A stretch of DNA of 24,248 bases from an uncultured Faecalibacterium sp. (GTDB lineage: Bacteria; Bacillota; Clostridia; Oscillospirales; Ruminococcaceae). The stretch is from positions 1-24,248 of the forward strand of contig CAKTCY010000033.1 in assembly GCA_934540955.1 (NCBI GenBank), read 5' to 3'. The stretch's first letter is position 1. Each line of letters opens with the position of its first letter. Both the position numbers and the translations under genes were made by a program. Under the pieces are notes generated by a model. That model ran no database searches and was not told the origin of the DNA. It saw nothing but the letters and a program-made list of their open reading frames with translations. Shown in pieces: positions 1 to 7,853 of this stretch.

Positions 1-605
<605 letters not shown>

Positions 606-745
606 TCAATATCCTACCACGCTTTGCGCCCCGGCGCAAGAGCCGGTGCGTATGTTTGCAGACCTAAATTTTTAACAGGTGCGCAAGCCGCCGTGGAAAA
701 CCCGTTTACAGTCTGCCCCTTTGCGGCAGCGGGGATACACTATGC

Positions 746-770
746 CTGCCATGTAAATTTCGTATGGCAG
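746..770. promoter_or_regulatory. Inverted repeat upstream of the MATE promoter
   Basis: CTGCCAT (746-752) and ATGGCAG (764-770) form a 7-bp inverted repeat with an 11-nt spacer, ending 17 bp before the -35 hexamer of the MATE promoter. The position suits an activator or repressor site controlling the efflux gene. No cognate regulator is encoded in the window, so function is inferred from position only. Confidence 0.35.
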
Positions 771-787
771 ATATACCAAAAATTCTC

Positions 788-816
788 TTTACATTTTGGC
801 AGTTCAGTTCTATACT
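788..816 (+). promoter_or_regulatory. Sigma-A-type promoter of the MATE gene
   Basis: TTTACA (788-793) and TATACT (811-816) are separated by exactly 17 bp. Transcription would start near 823, giving a leader of about 50 nt to the MATE start at 875. Confidence 0.7.
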
Positions 817-874
817 GGTTGCGGCATTTACGCTGTTTTCCCATTTATAGTCGTTATAGAGGAGGATTTTTGCA

Positions 875-2296
875 ATGAATAAGGATCTGACGGTGGGCAA
901 GCCGTCACAGGTATTGTGGCAATTCTGTCTGCCCATGTTCGGCAGCATCATTTTCCAGCAGCTGTACAACATCGCCGACAGTCTGGTGGCGGGCAAGTTC
1001 ATCGGTGAGAATGCGCTGGCTGCGGTGGGCAACAGCTACGAGATCACCCTGATCTTCATCGCCTTTGCCTTTGGCTGCAACATCGGCTGCTCGGTCATCG
1101 TGTCCCGCTACTTCGGCGCAAAGGAATACGGCGAGATGAAGACCTCGGTCTACACCTCCCTCATCGGCTCTGCGGTGCTTTGCGCCGTGCTGATGGGCAT
1201 TGGCCTGTTTGGCTGCGACGCCCTGCTGGAGCTCATCAACACCCCGGAGGAGATCCTTGCGGACTCTGCGCTGTATCTGGACATCTACGTTCTGGGTCTG
1301 CCCTTCATGTTCTTCTACAACATTGCCACCGGCATCTTCTCTGCCCTTGGCGACAGCAAGACCCCCTTCTACTTCCTTGCCGTTTCGTCCTTGTCCAACA
1401 TCGGTGTGGACATCCTGTTCGTAGCCGGTTTCAAGATGGGCATTGCCGGTGTGGCATGGGCTACCTTCCTGTGTCAGGGTGTCAGCTGCGTGCTGGCCAT
1501 GGTGGTGGTGTTCCGCCGCATCCGCGCCTTCCGCACCGAGGGTCATGTGCAGCTGTTCTCTTGGAATATGCTGGGCAAGGTGGCTGTGGTGGCTGTGCCC
1601 AGCATCCTGCAGCAGAGCTTTGTCTCGGTGGGCAACATCATCCTGCAGAGCATCATCAACACCTTTGGCGCCAGCGTCATTGCAGGCTACTCTGCCGCCG
1701 TCAAGCTGAACAACATGGTCATCACCTCCTTTACCACCTTGGGCAACGGCATCTCCAACTACACCTCCCAGAACATGGGCGCCGGTAAGATGGAGCGCGT
1801 CAAGGAAGGCTTTGGCGCAGGCCGCAATCTGGTGTGGCTGCTGTGCGTGCCGCTGGTGGTGCTGTACTTCTTCTTCGGCCGCTTCCTGCTGCTGCTGTTC
1901 ATGAACGACCCGCAGGGCCCCGCCATTGACACCGGTATGCTGTTTTTGCGCATCCTCTCCCCCTTCTACTTTGTGGTATCGGTCAAGCTGGTGGCAGACG
2001 GCATCCTGCGCGGCTGCGGCCTGATGGTGCGGTTTATGATCGCCACCTTCACCGACCTGATCCTGCGTGTGAGCATTGCCGCCGTGCTCAGCGCCACCGC
2101 GCTGGGCTCCACCGGCATCTGGATGGCATGGCCTGTGGGCTGGTGCATCGGTACGGCGCTTTCCATGGTGTTCTACGCCACCGCCATCCGCAAGGCACTG
2201 GCACAGCCGGTGGCTGCTGCCGAGGCCGAGGGACAGGCCGCCGAGATGCGCGCCGAGGCCGAATTTGCCGCCGACGCCGAGATGGAGACGCTGTAA
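875..2296 (+). CDS. MATE family multidrug/toxin efflux transporter
   Basis: A 473-residue integral membrane protein of the MATE (NorM/DinF) superfamily, which exports cationic drugs or metabolites using Na+ or H+ gradients. The start matches family style: conserved Pro in the first helix (FCLPMFGS), then QQLYNIADSLVAGKFIGENALAAVG, which is the typical TM1-TM2 region; hydrophobic segments continue at regular intervals for about 12 helices, and the second half repeats the pattern (VPSILQQSFVSVGNIILQS). The last 30 residues are a soluble Ala/Glu-rich tail after about residue 440. The start at 875 follows a GAGGAGG site at a 9-nt distance. It is monocistronic, with its own promoter. The substrate cannot be told from sequence. 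Confidence 0.93.
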   Translation: MNKDLTVGKPSQVLWQFCLPMFGSIIFQQLYNIADSLVAGKFIGENALAAVGNSYEITLIFIAFAFGCNIGCSVIVSRYFGAKEYGEMKTSVYTSLIGSAVLCAVLMGIGLFGCDALLELINTPEEILADSALYLDIYVLGLPFMFFYNIATGIFSALGDSKTPFYFLAVSSLSNIGVDILFVAGFKMGIAGVAWATFLCQGVSCVLAMVVVFRRIRAFRTEGHVQLFSWNMLGKVAVVAVPSILQQSFVSVGNIILQSIINTFGASVIAGYSAAVKLNNMVITSFTTLGNGISNYTSQNMGAGKMERVKEGFGAGRNLVWLLCVPLVVLYFFFGRFLLLLFMNDPQGPAIDTGMLFLRILSPFYFVVSVKLVADGILRGCGLMVRFMIATFTDLILRVSIAAVLSATALGSTGIWMAWPVGWCIGTALSMVFYATAIRKALAQPVAAAEAEGQAAEMRAEAEFAADAEMETL

Positions 2297-2357
2297 CCTT
2301 TTTGCAACCTGTGAATCCGTTTCATGTCACAAATAAACAAAATGAACAATTTGAAAT

Positions 2358-2384
2358 AGTGCACAAAATCGCACTTTAATTTTT
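2358..2384 (+). terminator. Weak intrinsic terminator after the MATE gene
   Basis: AGTGC (2358-2362) pairs with GCACT (2371-2375) across an 8-nt loop and is followed by TTAATTTTT. The stem has only 5 bp, so termination may be partial. It lies 60 bp after the MATE stop codon. Confidence 0.4.
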
Positions 2385-2441
2385 GTATAAAGTATCAACA
2401 AAGCCGAGAAAATGCGCCCAAAAGTATGGACGGTTTGTGAA

Positions 2442-2470
2442 TTGCGGATTTGAACCCAGATAGCTATAAT
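2442..2470 (+). promoter_or_regulatory. Promoter of the liv operon
   Basis: TTGCGG (2442-2447) and a perfect TATAAT (2465-2470) are spaced by 17 bp. Transcription would start near 2477, only about 8 nt before a terminator-like hairpin and about 93 nt before the livJ start. Confidence 0.7.
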
Positions 2471-2484
2471 AACAGACAAGAACA

Positions 2485-2528
2485 GAAGCAAGGCCACTTT
2501 AGAGGGGAAGGGCCTTGCTTCCGTTTTT
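2485..2528 (+). terminator. Leader hairpin with U-tract upstream of livJ (attenuator-like)
   Basis: GAAGCAAGGCC (2485-2495) pairs perfectly with GGCCTTGCTTC (2511-2521) across a 15-nt loop and is followed by CGTTTTT. It therefore looks like an intrinsic terminator, yet it lies between the liv promoter and livJ. It could attenuate transcription, release a tiny RNA, or protect the mRNA 5' end. No competing antiterminator stem was found by eye. Confidence 0.6.
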
Positions 2529-2569
2529 ATCAATTTATCTTATAAAACACTCCGAAGGAGGAGATTTTT

Positions 2570-3793
2570 ATGAAAAAGATGATCACTCGTCGTCAGTTCA
2601 TGGCTGCTGCCGGTGTTGTTGCCGCAGCAAGCGCTCTGACCGCCTGCGGCGGTTCTTCCGCAAGCACTGCCGCTTCTTCTGCTGCCGGTTCTACCGCCGG
2701 TTCCGCTGCTGCTTCCGGCAGCACCATCAAGGTGGGCGTTCTGGGCCCCATGACCGGCGATGTTTCCGTTTACGGTCTGGCTGTTATCAACGGTGCAAGC
2801 CTGTACCTGAAGCAGGTCAATGCCGATGGCGGTGTCAACGGCAAGCAGCTGGAGGTCATCACCATGGACGAGCAGGGCGATGCTACTCAGGCTGTTACCT
2901 GCTTTACCAAGATGTGCGATCAGGGCATCACCGCTCTGGTGGGCGATGTTACCACCACCCCGACGCTGGCTGTTGCCGCTGAGAGCGCCGATTACAATAT
3001 GCCCATGGTCACCGCTTCCGCTACTGCCGAGGCTGTTACCTACGATGCCGAGACCGACACCGTGAACGCCAACGTGTTCCGCGCAACCTTTACCGACCCG
3101 TTCCAGGGCATCAAGATGGCTGACTACGCTTACCAGAAGCTGGGCTACACCAAGGCAGCCGTCATCTTCCAGAAGGGCGCAGACTATAACGAGGGTCTGG
3201 CTGAGAACTTTGTGACCGAGTTCGAGAGTCTGGGCGGCACCGTCGTCGATCAGGAGAGCTACTCTGAGGGCGATGTGGACTTCAAGACCCAGCTGACCAC
3301 CATTCTGGGCAAGGGTCCCGAGGTGGTGTTCTGCCCCAACTACTATCAGGATGTGGGTCAGATCCTTGCTCAGGCCGAGAGCGTTGGCCTGACCGTTCCC
3401 TTCCTGGGCGGCGACGGCTGGGATGGTCTGGAGGGCTACGCTACCGCCGACCAGCTGAAGGACGCTTACTTCTGCGCCAACTACGCAAAGGGCTCCAACC
3501 CCGACTTCGAGAGCGCTTACAAGGCTGAGTACGGCGCGGAGTACCCCAACGGCTTTGCACCTCTGGGCTACGATGCCGCTATGACCGTTGTGTACGGCAT
3601 CAAGGCAGCCGAGGAGCAGGGTCTGGAGGCTGGCTCTGACGAGTACAAGCAGGCCGTCATCGACGCCATTGCCGGCGGCACCATCGAGGGCATCACCGGC
3701 ACCTTTACCTTCGACGAGCACCACAACCCCGTCAAGCAGACCGCTATCCTGTGCTTCGACGGTGCAACCCCCGTGCTGAAGGAAATGTTCTGA
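2570..3793 (+). CDS. livJ: Branched-chain amino-acid ABC transporter, substrate-binding lipoprotein
   Basis: A type I periplasmic-binding-fold protein (LivJ / Peripla_BP_6 family), anchored outside the membrane, that captures Leu/Ile/Val or a related amino acid for the LivHMGF importer. The 407-residue product has a signal peptide with a lipobox LTAC (Cys26) and a low-complexity Ser/Ala linker to about residue 55. The binding fold starts at IKVGVLGPMTGDVSVYG, followed by NGKQLEVITMDEQGD and ALVGDVTTTPTLAVA, the usual LivJ landmarks. TRRQFM near the N-terminus resembles a twin-arginine motif. An AAGGAGGAG site precedes the ATG. It is first in the operon, and a strong terminator separates it from livH, which fits the excess of binding protein that these systems need. 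The exact ligand is not determined. Confidence 0.95.
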   Translation: MKKMITRRQFMAAAGVVAAASALTACGGSSASTAASSAAGSTAGSAAASGSTIKVGVLGPMTGDVSVYGLAVINGASLYLKQVNADGGVNGKQLEVITMDEQGDATQAVTCFTKMCDQGITALVGDVTTTPTLAVAAESADYNMPMVTASATAEAVTYDAETDTVNANVFRATFTDPFQGIKMADYAYQKLGYTKAAVIFQKGADYNEGLAENFVTEFESLGGTVVDQESYSEGDVDFKTQLTTILGKGPEVVFCPNYYQDVGQILAQAESVGLTVPFLGGDGWDGLEGYATADQLKDAYFCANYAKGSNPDFESAYKAEYGAEYPNGFAPLGYDAAMTVVYGIKAAEEQGLEAGSDEYKQAVIDAIAGGTIEGITGTFTFDEHHNPVKQTAILCFDGATPVLKEMF

Positions 3794-3855
3794 TCCGCGC
3801 TGTTCCATCCACCGGTGATGGAGCCGCCCGCACAGAGCAAACCCCATGATTTTTT

Positions 3856-3903
3856 GGAGAACGCCGGAACAGCTTTTTTCTGGTCAGGCGTTCTCCGTTT
3901 TTT
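3856..3903 (+). terminator. Intrinsic terminator between livJ and livH
   Basis: GGAGAACGCC (3856-3865) pairs perfectly with GGCGTTCTCC (3887-3896); the loop holds a further CAG/CTG pairing, and GTTTTTT follows. It lies 62 bp after the livJ stop and 45 bp before the livH start. Partial read-through would give more livJ than permease mRNA. Confidence 0.85.
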
Positions 3904-3947
3904 ATATCAAAAAGTGTAAACGCCGCAAAGAAAGGAAGTATCCAACC

Positions 3948-4826
3948 ATGACAGTGTTCTTTAGCCAGCTGATCAACGGCTTGTCCCTTGGCAGCATCTA
4001 TGCACTGATCGCACTGGGCTACAGCATGGTGTACGGCATTATCCTGCTGCTGAACTTTGCCCACGGCGATGTCATCATGGTAGGCGCATATATGTCCTGG
4101 TTCGTCATGAACCAACTGGGTCTCGGCCCGGTCACCGCTGTGTGCGCCACCATCATCACCTGTACGCTGCTGGGCGTGGTGATTGAAAAGATCGCCTACA
4201 CTCCCCTGCGCAGCGCACCCCGCATCTCGCTGCTGATCACCGCCATTGGTGTCTCCTTCTTTCTGGAGTACACGGCAGAGCTGATCCTTGGCTCCGGTGC
4301 AAAGGTGATCCCTGCCTACTACACCAACCAGACCTTCCGTCTGGGCAAGGTGCCGCTGGGCCTTACCTCGGTCATCACGCTGGTGGTCACCGTGCTGTCC
4401 ATGCTGGTGCTCACCTTTCTGGTGCAAAAGACCAAGCTTGGCAAAGCCATGCGCGCCGTCTCGGAGGATATGGATGCTGCCCGCCTGATGGGCATCAACG
4501 TCAACAGCACCATCTCCTTCACCTTTGCCGTAGGCTCGGCGCTGGCGGGCATCGGCAGCGTGCTGTACTGCTGCTCCTACCCGCAGGCCACCCCCACCAT
4601 GGGCTCCATGCTGGGCCTGAAGGCTTTTGTCGCCGCTGTTCTGGGCGGCATCGGCTCCATTCCCGGTGCCATGGTCGGCGGCATCGCCATCGGCCTGTGC
4701 GAGTGCTTTGTTTCCGCCATCGGCCTTTCCGCCTGGAAGGACGCTGTTACGTTTGCAATTCTGATCATCGTGCTGCTGGTCAAGCCCACGGGCTTCCTCG
4801 GCCGCAAGGTGCAGGAAAAGGTGTAA
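3948..4826 (+). CDS. livH: Branched-chain amino-acid ABC transporter permease LivH
   Basis: One of the two membrane-spanning subunits of the LivJHMGF importer. The 292-residue protein starts MTVFFSQLINGLSLGSIYAL, the classic LivH opening, and contains YSMVYGIILLLNFAHGD, MRAVSEDMDAARLMGINV (the cytoplasmic EAA-like loop that docks on the ATPases) and FVAAVLGGIGSIPGAMVGG near the C-terminus. The ATG at 3948 was chosen because GGAAG lies upstream at suitable distance and the family begins here. An upstream in-frame ATG at 3846 lies just before the terminator hairpin, lacks a ribosome binding site and would add 34 atypical residues. It is followed after 12 bp by livM. Confidence 0.95.
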   Translation: MTVFFSQLINGLSLGSIYALIALGYSMVYGIILLLNFAHGDVIMVGAYMSWFVMNQLGLGPVTAVCATIITCTLLGVVIEKIAYTPLRSAPRISLLITAIGVSFFLEYTAELILGSGAKVIPAYYTNQTFRLGKVPLGLTSVITLVVTVLSMLVLTFLVQKTKLGKAMRAVSEDMDAARLMGINVNSTISFTFAVGSALAGIGSVLYCCSYPQATPTMGSMLGLKAFVAAVLGGIGSIPGAMVGGIAIGLCECFVSAIGLSAWKDAVTFAILIIVLLVKPTGFLGRKVQEKV

Positions 4827-4838
4827 GGGGGCATAACG

Positions 4839-5867
4839 ATGAAAACCAACCGTAAAACCATCAAAATGCCCGTGCGCTACCTGATGAACGCCGTGCTGGT
4901 GGCGCTGCTGTTCGTGGGGCTTTCCTTCCTCACCCAGAATGTGCTGTCCACCTACCAGAACAAGGTGCTGCTGACTGTGGGCATCAACATCATTTTGGCT
5001 GTCTCGCTGAACGTTGCCACCGGTTATCTGGGGCAGCTGCCGCTGGGTCACGCCGGTTTTATGGCGGTGGGTGCCTACACCTGCGCGCTGTTTACCAAGT
5101 ATTCCAGCCTGCCCAAGGGCGTCGCCTTTGTCATCGGTCTGGTGCTGGCATGGATCATGGCCGGGCTGTTCGGGGTGCTCATCGGCATCCCCGCCCTGCG
5201 CCTGACCGGCGACTATCTGGCCATCCTGACGCTGGGCTTCGGCGAGATCATCCGCATCACCTTGAACAACATTGATGATGTGCTGGGCTTCAAGCTGTTC
5301 TACGGCGCAAAGGGCCTGAAGAACATCCCCAAGTATTCCAACTTTACGAACGTGTTCCTGTGCGTGGTCATCACCTGTTTCCTCATCCACGCCATGATGA
5401 AGAGCCGCCACGGCCGCGCCGTGCTGGCCATCCGCGACAACGAGATCGCCGCCGAGAGCTGCGGCATCCAGACCACCTATTATAAGGTGATGGCCTTTGC
5501 CTTCTCCGCCGCCTTTGCAGGCCTTGCCGGCGGCCTGTACGCCTGCTATCTGGGCGTGCTGGACCCCTCCACCTTCGGCTTTATGAAGTCCATCGAAATT
5601 CTGGTCATGGTGGTTCTGGGCGGCATGGGCTCCATGCTGGGCTCCATCCTGTCCGCAACCGTGCTGACCATTCTGCCAGAGGCCACCCGCAGCTTTGAGA
5701 GCTACCGCATGGTGGTCTACTCGCTGGTGCTGGTGCTGATGATGATCTTCCGCCCGGGCGGACTGCTGGGCAGCTACGATTTCTCCCTGAGCCGCATCGT
5801 GGAAAAGGCCATGAACGGCGAACTGTTCCGCAAGCATACCGAAAAGGAGGCCGCTGACCATGAGTGA
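4839..5867 (+). CDS. livM: Branched-chain amino-acid ABC transporter permease LivM
   Basis: The second membrane subunit of the importer, 342 residues. Landmarks are NIILAVSLNVATGYLGQLPLG with the following HAGFMAVGAY, IGIPALRLTGDYLAILTLGF, and the docking loop AIRDNEIAAESCGIQT, then LGGMGSMLGSILSA near the C-terminus, all standard for LivM. The start is preceded by AAGGGGG. The stop overlaps the livG start by 8 bp (ATGAGTGA), indicating translational coupling. The C-terminus ends in a charged cytoplasmic tail from about residue 315. Confidence 0.95.
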   Translation: MKTNRKTIKMPVRYLMNAVLVALLFVGLSFLTQNVLSTYQNKVLLTVGINIILAVSLNVATGYLGQLPLGHAGFMAVGAYTCALFTKYSSLPKGVAFVIGLVLAWIMAGLFGVLIGIPALRLTGDYLAILTLGFGEIIRITLNNIDDVLGFKLFYGAKGLKNIPKYSNFTNVFLCVVITCFLIHAMMKSRHGRAVLAIRDNEIAAESCGIQTTYYKVMAFAFSAAFAGLAGGLYACYLGVLDPSTFGFMKSIEILVMVVLGGMGSMLGSILSATVLTILPEATRSFESYRMVVYSLVLVLMMIFRPGGLLGSYDFSLSRIVEKAMNGELFRKHTEKEAADHE

Positions 5868-6699
5868 GTTCCAGACCAGACTGCACAGTGTTCCCTCCGG
5901 CGGTTTTCTGACCGACCGCGATAAGGACAAAAAGCCCATTCTGGACGTGCGTGAGCTGGGCATCGACTTCGGCGGTCTGACCGCCGTGGACAACTTTAAC
6001 CTGATGATCGGCCGCAACGAGATCGCCGGTCTGATCGGCCCCAACGGCGCAGGCAAGACCACCGTGTTCAACCTGCTCACCAACGTCTACCAGCCCACCC
6101 GCGGCTCCATCCTGATCGACGGGATGCCCACCGCCGGAAAAAAGACCTATCAGGTCAACCGCATGGGCGTGGCGCGTACCTTCCAGAACATCCGTCTGTT
6201 CAAGGAGCTGAGCGTCATCGACAACATCAAGGTGGGTCTGCACGAGTCCATGAAGTATAATCTGGCCTCCTCCCTGCTGCGGATGCCGAACTACTGGAAA
6301 GAGGAAAAACAGTGCACCGAGCGTGCGCTGGAGCTGCTGGACATCTTCCACATGGCAGACCTTGCCAACGCACAGGCCGGCAGTCTGCCCTACGGCGCAC
6401 AGCGCCGGTTGGAGATCATGCGCGCACTGGCTACCGGCCCGAAGCTTCTGCTGCTGGACGAGCCTGCCGCCGGTATGAACCCCTCCGAAACTGCCGAGCT
6501 GACCGAGACCATCCGCCGCATCCGCGACGAGTTCAACATTGCCGTGCTGCTCATCGAGCACGACATGAGCCTTGTCATGGGCATCTGCGAGGGCATTGCG
6601 GTGCTGAACTTCGGCCGCATCATCGCCAAGGGCACCCCGGACGAGATCCGCAATAACCCGCAGGTCATCGAGGCCTATCTGGGCAAAAAGGAGGGCTGA
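5860..6699 (+). CDS. livG: Branched-chain amino-acid ABC transporter ATP-binding protein LivG
   Basis: Cytoplasmic ATPase subunit of the Liv importer, 279 residues. Walker A is GPNGAGKTT (about residues 60-68), the Q-loop region is VARTFQNIRLF, the signature is the LivG-type variant LPYGAQRRLEI (about 177-186), Walker B is LLLLDEP (about 196-202) and the switch histidine is in LLIEHDMSLV (His234). The C-terminal VIEAYLG motif is typical. The protein has about 25 extra N-terminal residues before ILDVREL compared with usual LivG. The ATG at 5860 overlaps the livM end, and GGAGGC upstream supports it. Only 3 bp separate its stop from livF. Confidence 0.95.
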   Translation: MSEFQTRLHSVPSGGFLTDRDKDKKPILDVRELGIDFGGLTAVDNFNLMIGRNEIAGLIGPNGAGKTTVFNLLTNVYQPTRGSILIDGMPTAGKKTYQVNRMGVARTFQNIRLFKELSVIDNIKVGLHESMKYNLASSLLRMPNYWKEEKQCTERALELLDIFHMADLANAQAGSLPYGAQRRLEIMRALATGPKLLLLDEPAAGMNPSETAELTETIRRIRDEFNIAVLLIEHDMSLVMGICEGIAVLNFGRIIAKGTPDEIRNNPQVIEAYLGKKEG

Positions 6700-6702
6700 G
6701 CC

Positions 6703-7416
6703 ATGGCTGATACATTACTGAAGGTGGACGGCATCAACGTCTACTACGGCAACATCCACGCCGTGAAGGACATCTCCTTCACCGTCAACGCGGGCGAGAT
6801 CGTCACCCTGATCGGTGCAAACGGCGCGGGCAAATCCACCACCCTGAAAACCATTTCCGGCCTTTTGAAGCCCCGCACCGGCGATGTTCTGTACAAGGGC
6901 AAAAGCATCAAGGGCGTGCGCGCCCACAAGATCGTGGAAAGCGGCCTTGCACAGGTGCCGGAGGGACGCCATGTGTTTTTGCACATGACGGTGGACGAGA
7001 ACCTTGATATGGGCGCCTACACCCAGCCCGCTTCCACCATTGCCGCCAACAAGGAAAAGGTGTTCACCCTGTTCCCCCGCCTGAAGGAGCGCCGCAAGCA
7101 GCTGGCGGGCACCATGTCCGGCGGCGAGCAGCAGATGCTGGCCATGGGGCGTGCACTCATGAGCAACGCTTCCATGCTGATGCTGGACGAGCCTTCCATG
7201 GGTCTTTCGCCGCTGCTGGTGCAGGAGATCTTTGACATCATCCGCGACATCCACAAGGAGGGCATGACCATCCTGCTGGTGGAGCAGAACGCGCAGATGG
7301 CGCTTTCGGTGGCCGACCGCGCCTATGTGCTGGAGACCGGCCGCGTGGTCATGGACGGCACCGGTGCCGAGCTGCTGACCAACGAGCGCGTTCGCAGCGC
7401 CTATCTGGGCGGGTAA
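6703..7416 (+). CDS. livF: Branched-chain amino-acid ABC transporter ATP-binding protein LivF
   Basis: Second ATPase of the Liv importer, 237 residues, pairing with LivG. Walker A is GANGAGKST (residues 38-46), followed by the LivF hallmark VPEGRHVF (85-92), signature MSGGEQQML (138-146), Walker B MLMLDEPSMGLSP (158-170) and LLVEQN, where LivF has Gln-Asn in place of the switch histidine context of LivG. It ends AYLGG. The ribosome binding site GGAGGG is inside the last codons of livG. It is the last gene of the operon; its stop is 6 bp from the first structured repeat unit, whose hairpin and T-tract probably end the transcript. Confidence 0.96.
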   Translation: MADTLLKVDGINVYYGNIHAVKDISFTVNAGEIVTLIGANGAGKSTTLKTISGLLKPRTGDVLYKGKSIKGVRAHKIVESGLAQVPEGRHVFLHMTVDENLDMGAYTQPASTIAANKEKVFTLFPRLKERRKQLAGTMSGGEQQMLAMGRALMSNASMLMLDEPSMGLSPLLVQEIFDIIRDIHKEGMTILLVEQNAQMALSVADRAYVLETGRVVMDGTGAELLTNERVRSAYLGG

Positions 7417-7422
7417 ACGGAA

Positions 7423-7534
7423 CCATCAAAAATGCGCTCCGCGTTCGCTTTGCGCATCTTCAGCGGAAAATGATTTTTAATTTGCCAATCGGGAAAATCT
7501 GCGGATTTTCCCGATTGGCTTTTTCACGGGAGGG
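7423..7534 (+). repeat. Structured intergenic repeat unit U1 (plus), after livF
   Basis: First of six copies of one unit. From 5' to 3': stem ATGCGC (7432-7437) with GCGCAT (7452-7457); TCCGC (7438-7442) inside its loop, complementary to GCGGA (7463-7467); an A/T-rich linker; then a perfect 16-bp hairpin, 7484-7499 with 7504-7519, apex C-TGCG-G; then TTTTTCACGGGAGGG. The hairpin plus five T residues makes a good intrinsic terminator for the liv operon, 68 bp after the livF stop. No open frame of interest; the frame found in some other copies is stopped here. Confidence 0.85.
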
Positions 7535-7565
7535 CTGCGGCGGCAAGTGGCATTTTTCCTTACGA

Positions 7566-7680
7566 CCCCTTTTGTGAAAATGCGTTTGGAGCACTCCGCA
7601 GAGTGCGACAAACGCGAAATTTAAAATGTTTTTTCCGCTAAAAATGGCTAAAGCGCAGCGGAAGCCATTCTAAATCGTCC
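7566..7680 (-). repeat. Structured intergenic repeat unit U2 (minus), tail-to-tail with U1
   Basis: Second copy, on the minus strand, so U1 and U2 form a 258-bp imperfect palindrome. The short stem is ATGGCT/AGCCAT (7644-7649 with 7663-7668), a changed but still complementary version of the ATGCGC/GCGCAT stem of U1. TCCGC and GCGGA are both retained. The hairpin (7582-7615) has a 7-bp and a 6-bp helix flanking a symmetric 2x2 internal loop, and the apex on the minus strand is C-TGCG-G. It lies antisense to both neighbouring genes. Confidence 0.85.
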
Positions 7681-7690
7681 CTGCTGAAAA

Positions 7691-7729
7691 GACAGTGCGG
7701 CGCAAAGAGTTGTGCCGCGCCGTCTTTTT
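7691..7729 (+). terminator. Intrinsic terminator upstream of asnA
   Basis: GCGGCGC (7697-7703) pairs with GTGCCGC (7712-7718, one G-T wobble), with an outer GAC/GTC pairing, and is followed by TTTTT. AAAA precedes the stem, so it may work in both directions. It would catch read-through from the liv operon before the asnA promoter at 7741. Confidence 0.7.
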
Positions 7730-7740
7730 CCCGCTATCAC

Positions 7741-7769
7741 TTTACTTTCGTAAAAAATTGTGCCATAAT
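7741..7769 (+). promoter_or_regulatory. Promoter of asnA
   Basis: TTTACT (7741-7746) and CATAAT (7764-7769) with a 17-bp spacer. The resulting leader of about 78 nt contains a GCCCCG/CGGGGC hairpin (7801-7806 with 7818-7823) without a T-tract. No T-box features were seen. Confidence 0.55.
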
Positions 7770-7853
7770 GGGTGCAGTATTCCGGCTTTGCAAAAGCCAC
7801 GCCCCGGCTCGGGAAAGCGGGGCGCAAACCACACAGAATGAGGGGTAAACGTT

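Noticed and set aside
3744..6083. Long minus-strand open frame of 779 codons opposite livH and livM
   Set aside because: It is antisense to well-supported liv genes, rich in His/Gln/Gly/Ala, without family resemblance or ribosome binding site. GC-rich third positions produce such shadows.
7582..7615. Tandem GA/GA mismatches (kink-turn-like) in the U2 and U6 hairpins as read on the plus strand
   Set aside because: The units run on the minus strand there; in the unit-sense RNA the internal loop is UC/UC, as also in U4 on its own strand, so a kink-turn reading is on the wrong strand.
7770..7853. T-box leader controlling asnA
   Set aside because: The leader is only about 80 nt, and neither a T-box sequence nor a terminator hairpin with a T-tract is seen.
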